DNA of 64,000 bases. It comes from Betaproteobacteria bacterium (GTDB lineage Bacteria > Pseudomonadota > Gammaproteobacteria > Burkholderiales > Rhodocyclaceae). Location of the stretch: NCBI GenBank assembly GCA_016709965.1, contig JADJLT010000001.1:1943001-2007000 (forward strand). The letters run 5' to 3'. A program made the position numbers and the translations under genes. The notes under the pieces are model-generated. The model was not told the origin of the DNA. It searched no databases and was given only the letters and a program-made list of their open reading frames with translations. Below are positions 63,416-64,000 of the stretch, piece after piece. How positions within the stretch are numbered: the stretch's first letter is position 1; each line of letters begins with the position of its first letter.

Positions 63416-64000
63416 ATGAACGCAACCGCATCCATCGTCTCCCGTGTCTGGAGCTTCTGTACCACGCTGCGCGACGACGGGGTCAGCTATGGCGATTACC
63501 TTGAGCAGCTGACTTACCTGATCTTCCTGAAAATGGCCGATGAGTACAGCCGGCCGCCGTACAGCCGCAAAATCGGCATTCCCGAAGACCTTGGCTGGAC
63601 CAGCCTGAAGGGGGCGCGCGGGGCGGCGCTGGAGGTGCATTACGTGACGGTGCTGCGCGAGCTGGGCAACAGGCCGGGGCTGCTCGGGCAGATTTTTACC
63701 AAGGCGCAGAACAAGATTCAGGACCCGGCGAAGCTCTCGCGGCTGATCGACATGGTCGATGAAACCAGTTGGGTGACGCTGGGGGCGGACGTCAAGGGTG
63801 ACATCTACGAAGGCCTGCTGGAGCGCAACGCCGAGGATACGAAGTCGGGGGCGGGGCAGTATTTCACGCCCCGGCCTTTGATCCGGGCGATGGTCGAGTG
63901 CATGCGGCCGTTGCCGAACAAGACGATTGCCGATCCGGCCTGCGGGACGGGCGGCTTCTTTCTTGCCGCTTACGATTTTCTGGTGGCAAGCTATCCGGGC
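63416..64000 (+). CDS. hsdM: Type I restriction-modification DNA methyltransferase subunit (3' part beyond window)
   Basis: The frame from the ATG at 63416 is open to the window end (195 codons). The N-terminal helical domain (VSRVWSFCTTLRDDGVSYGDYLEQLTYLIFLKMADE) is followed by DTKSGAGQYFTPRPLIRAMVE and the SAM-binding motif I DPACGTGGFFLAAYDF. It would methylate adenines at the HsdS target. The catalytic NPPF motif lies beyond the window. Ribosome-site strength is low (AAGG). It comes last, after rhuM-fic. Confidence 0.94.
   Translation, partial: MNATASIVSRVWSFCTTLRDDGVSYGDYLEQLTYLIFLKMADEYSRPPYSRKIGIPEDLGWTSLKGARGAALEVHYVTVLRELGNRPGLLGQIFTKAQNKIQDPAKLSRLIDMVDETSWVTLGADVKGDIYEGLLERNAEDTKSGAGQYFTPRPLIRAMVECMRPLPNKTIADPACGTGGFFLAAYDFLVASYPG

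Overview
This 64 kb window is GC-rich, gene-dense chromosomal DNA from a betaproteobacterium. The def-fmt / lysM-dprA-topB divergon, rsmB-DUF4390-ntrYX-trkAH-hemE-priA, the TIGR02049-type gshA with gshB, and an S-adenosylhomocysteine riboswitch ahead of metH together suggest Rhodocyclales (Dechloromonas/Azonexus-like). That placement is inferred from gene content, not from a search. I saw no rRNA, tRNA, insertion sequence, prophage or CRISPR array.

Layout: (1) 1-5.2 kb, minus strand: a membrane hybrid histidine kinase followed by an HD-GYP response regulator cut by the window edge. (2) 5.3-8.7 kb, minus strand: gshA-gshB-apbE. (3) 8.8-12.7 kb: the ABC-F gene ybiT, an AtaL-like gene, and rsuA overlapping oxyR. 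(4) 12.9-19.2 kb: topB, dprA and a LysM gene on the minus strand, divergent from def-fmt. (5) 19.2-21.5 kb, minus strand: an RHH protein, a DJ-1/PfpI protein, speD and an S1/P1 nuclease. (6) 21.6-33.1 kb, plus strand: rsmB, DUF4390, ntrY, ntrX, trkA, trkH, hemE and priA, with DnaA-box-like sites between hemE and priA. (7) 33.2-43.1 kb: MFS, MOSC, ROK kinase and methyltransferase genes, a large soluble hybrid kinase with a CheZ-like partner, an amidase and murB. (8) 43.3-48.0 kb: a Liv-type ABC transporter operon. (9) 48.1-53.6 kb, minus strand: metH under an SAH riboswitch, preceded by a CHASE-GGDEF diguanylate cyclase. (10) 53.8-57.1 kb: a PhnD/C/E-type ABC operon, possibly for selenium oxyanions. 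(11) 57.2-64.0 kb: a type I restriction-modification locus in the order hsdR, vapBC, HsdR-tail fragment, hsdS, rhuM-fic, hsdM (cut by the window end).

The strongest unusual signals are: the restriction locus holding a VapBC module and a RhuM-Fic gene, with a 126-nt duplicated hsdR tail after vapC; a dispersed polar motif (T-tract plus CGGTYGACCGYRG) seen about 11 times in genes and spacers, resembling an uptake-sequence or chromosome-organisation signal; two parS-like sites and a DnaA-box cluster suggesting an origin-proximal segment; an NtrX whose AAA+ ATPase motifs are eroded; and a CheZ-like Asp-x3-Gln protein next to a phosphorelay kinase. Signalling is dense: three phosphorelay-type systems plus enzymes that make and probably degrade cyclic di-GMP. 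No gene-free stretch exceeds 300 bases.
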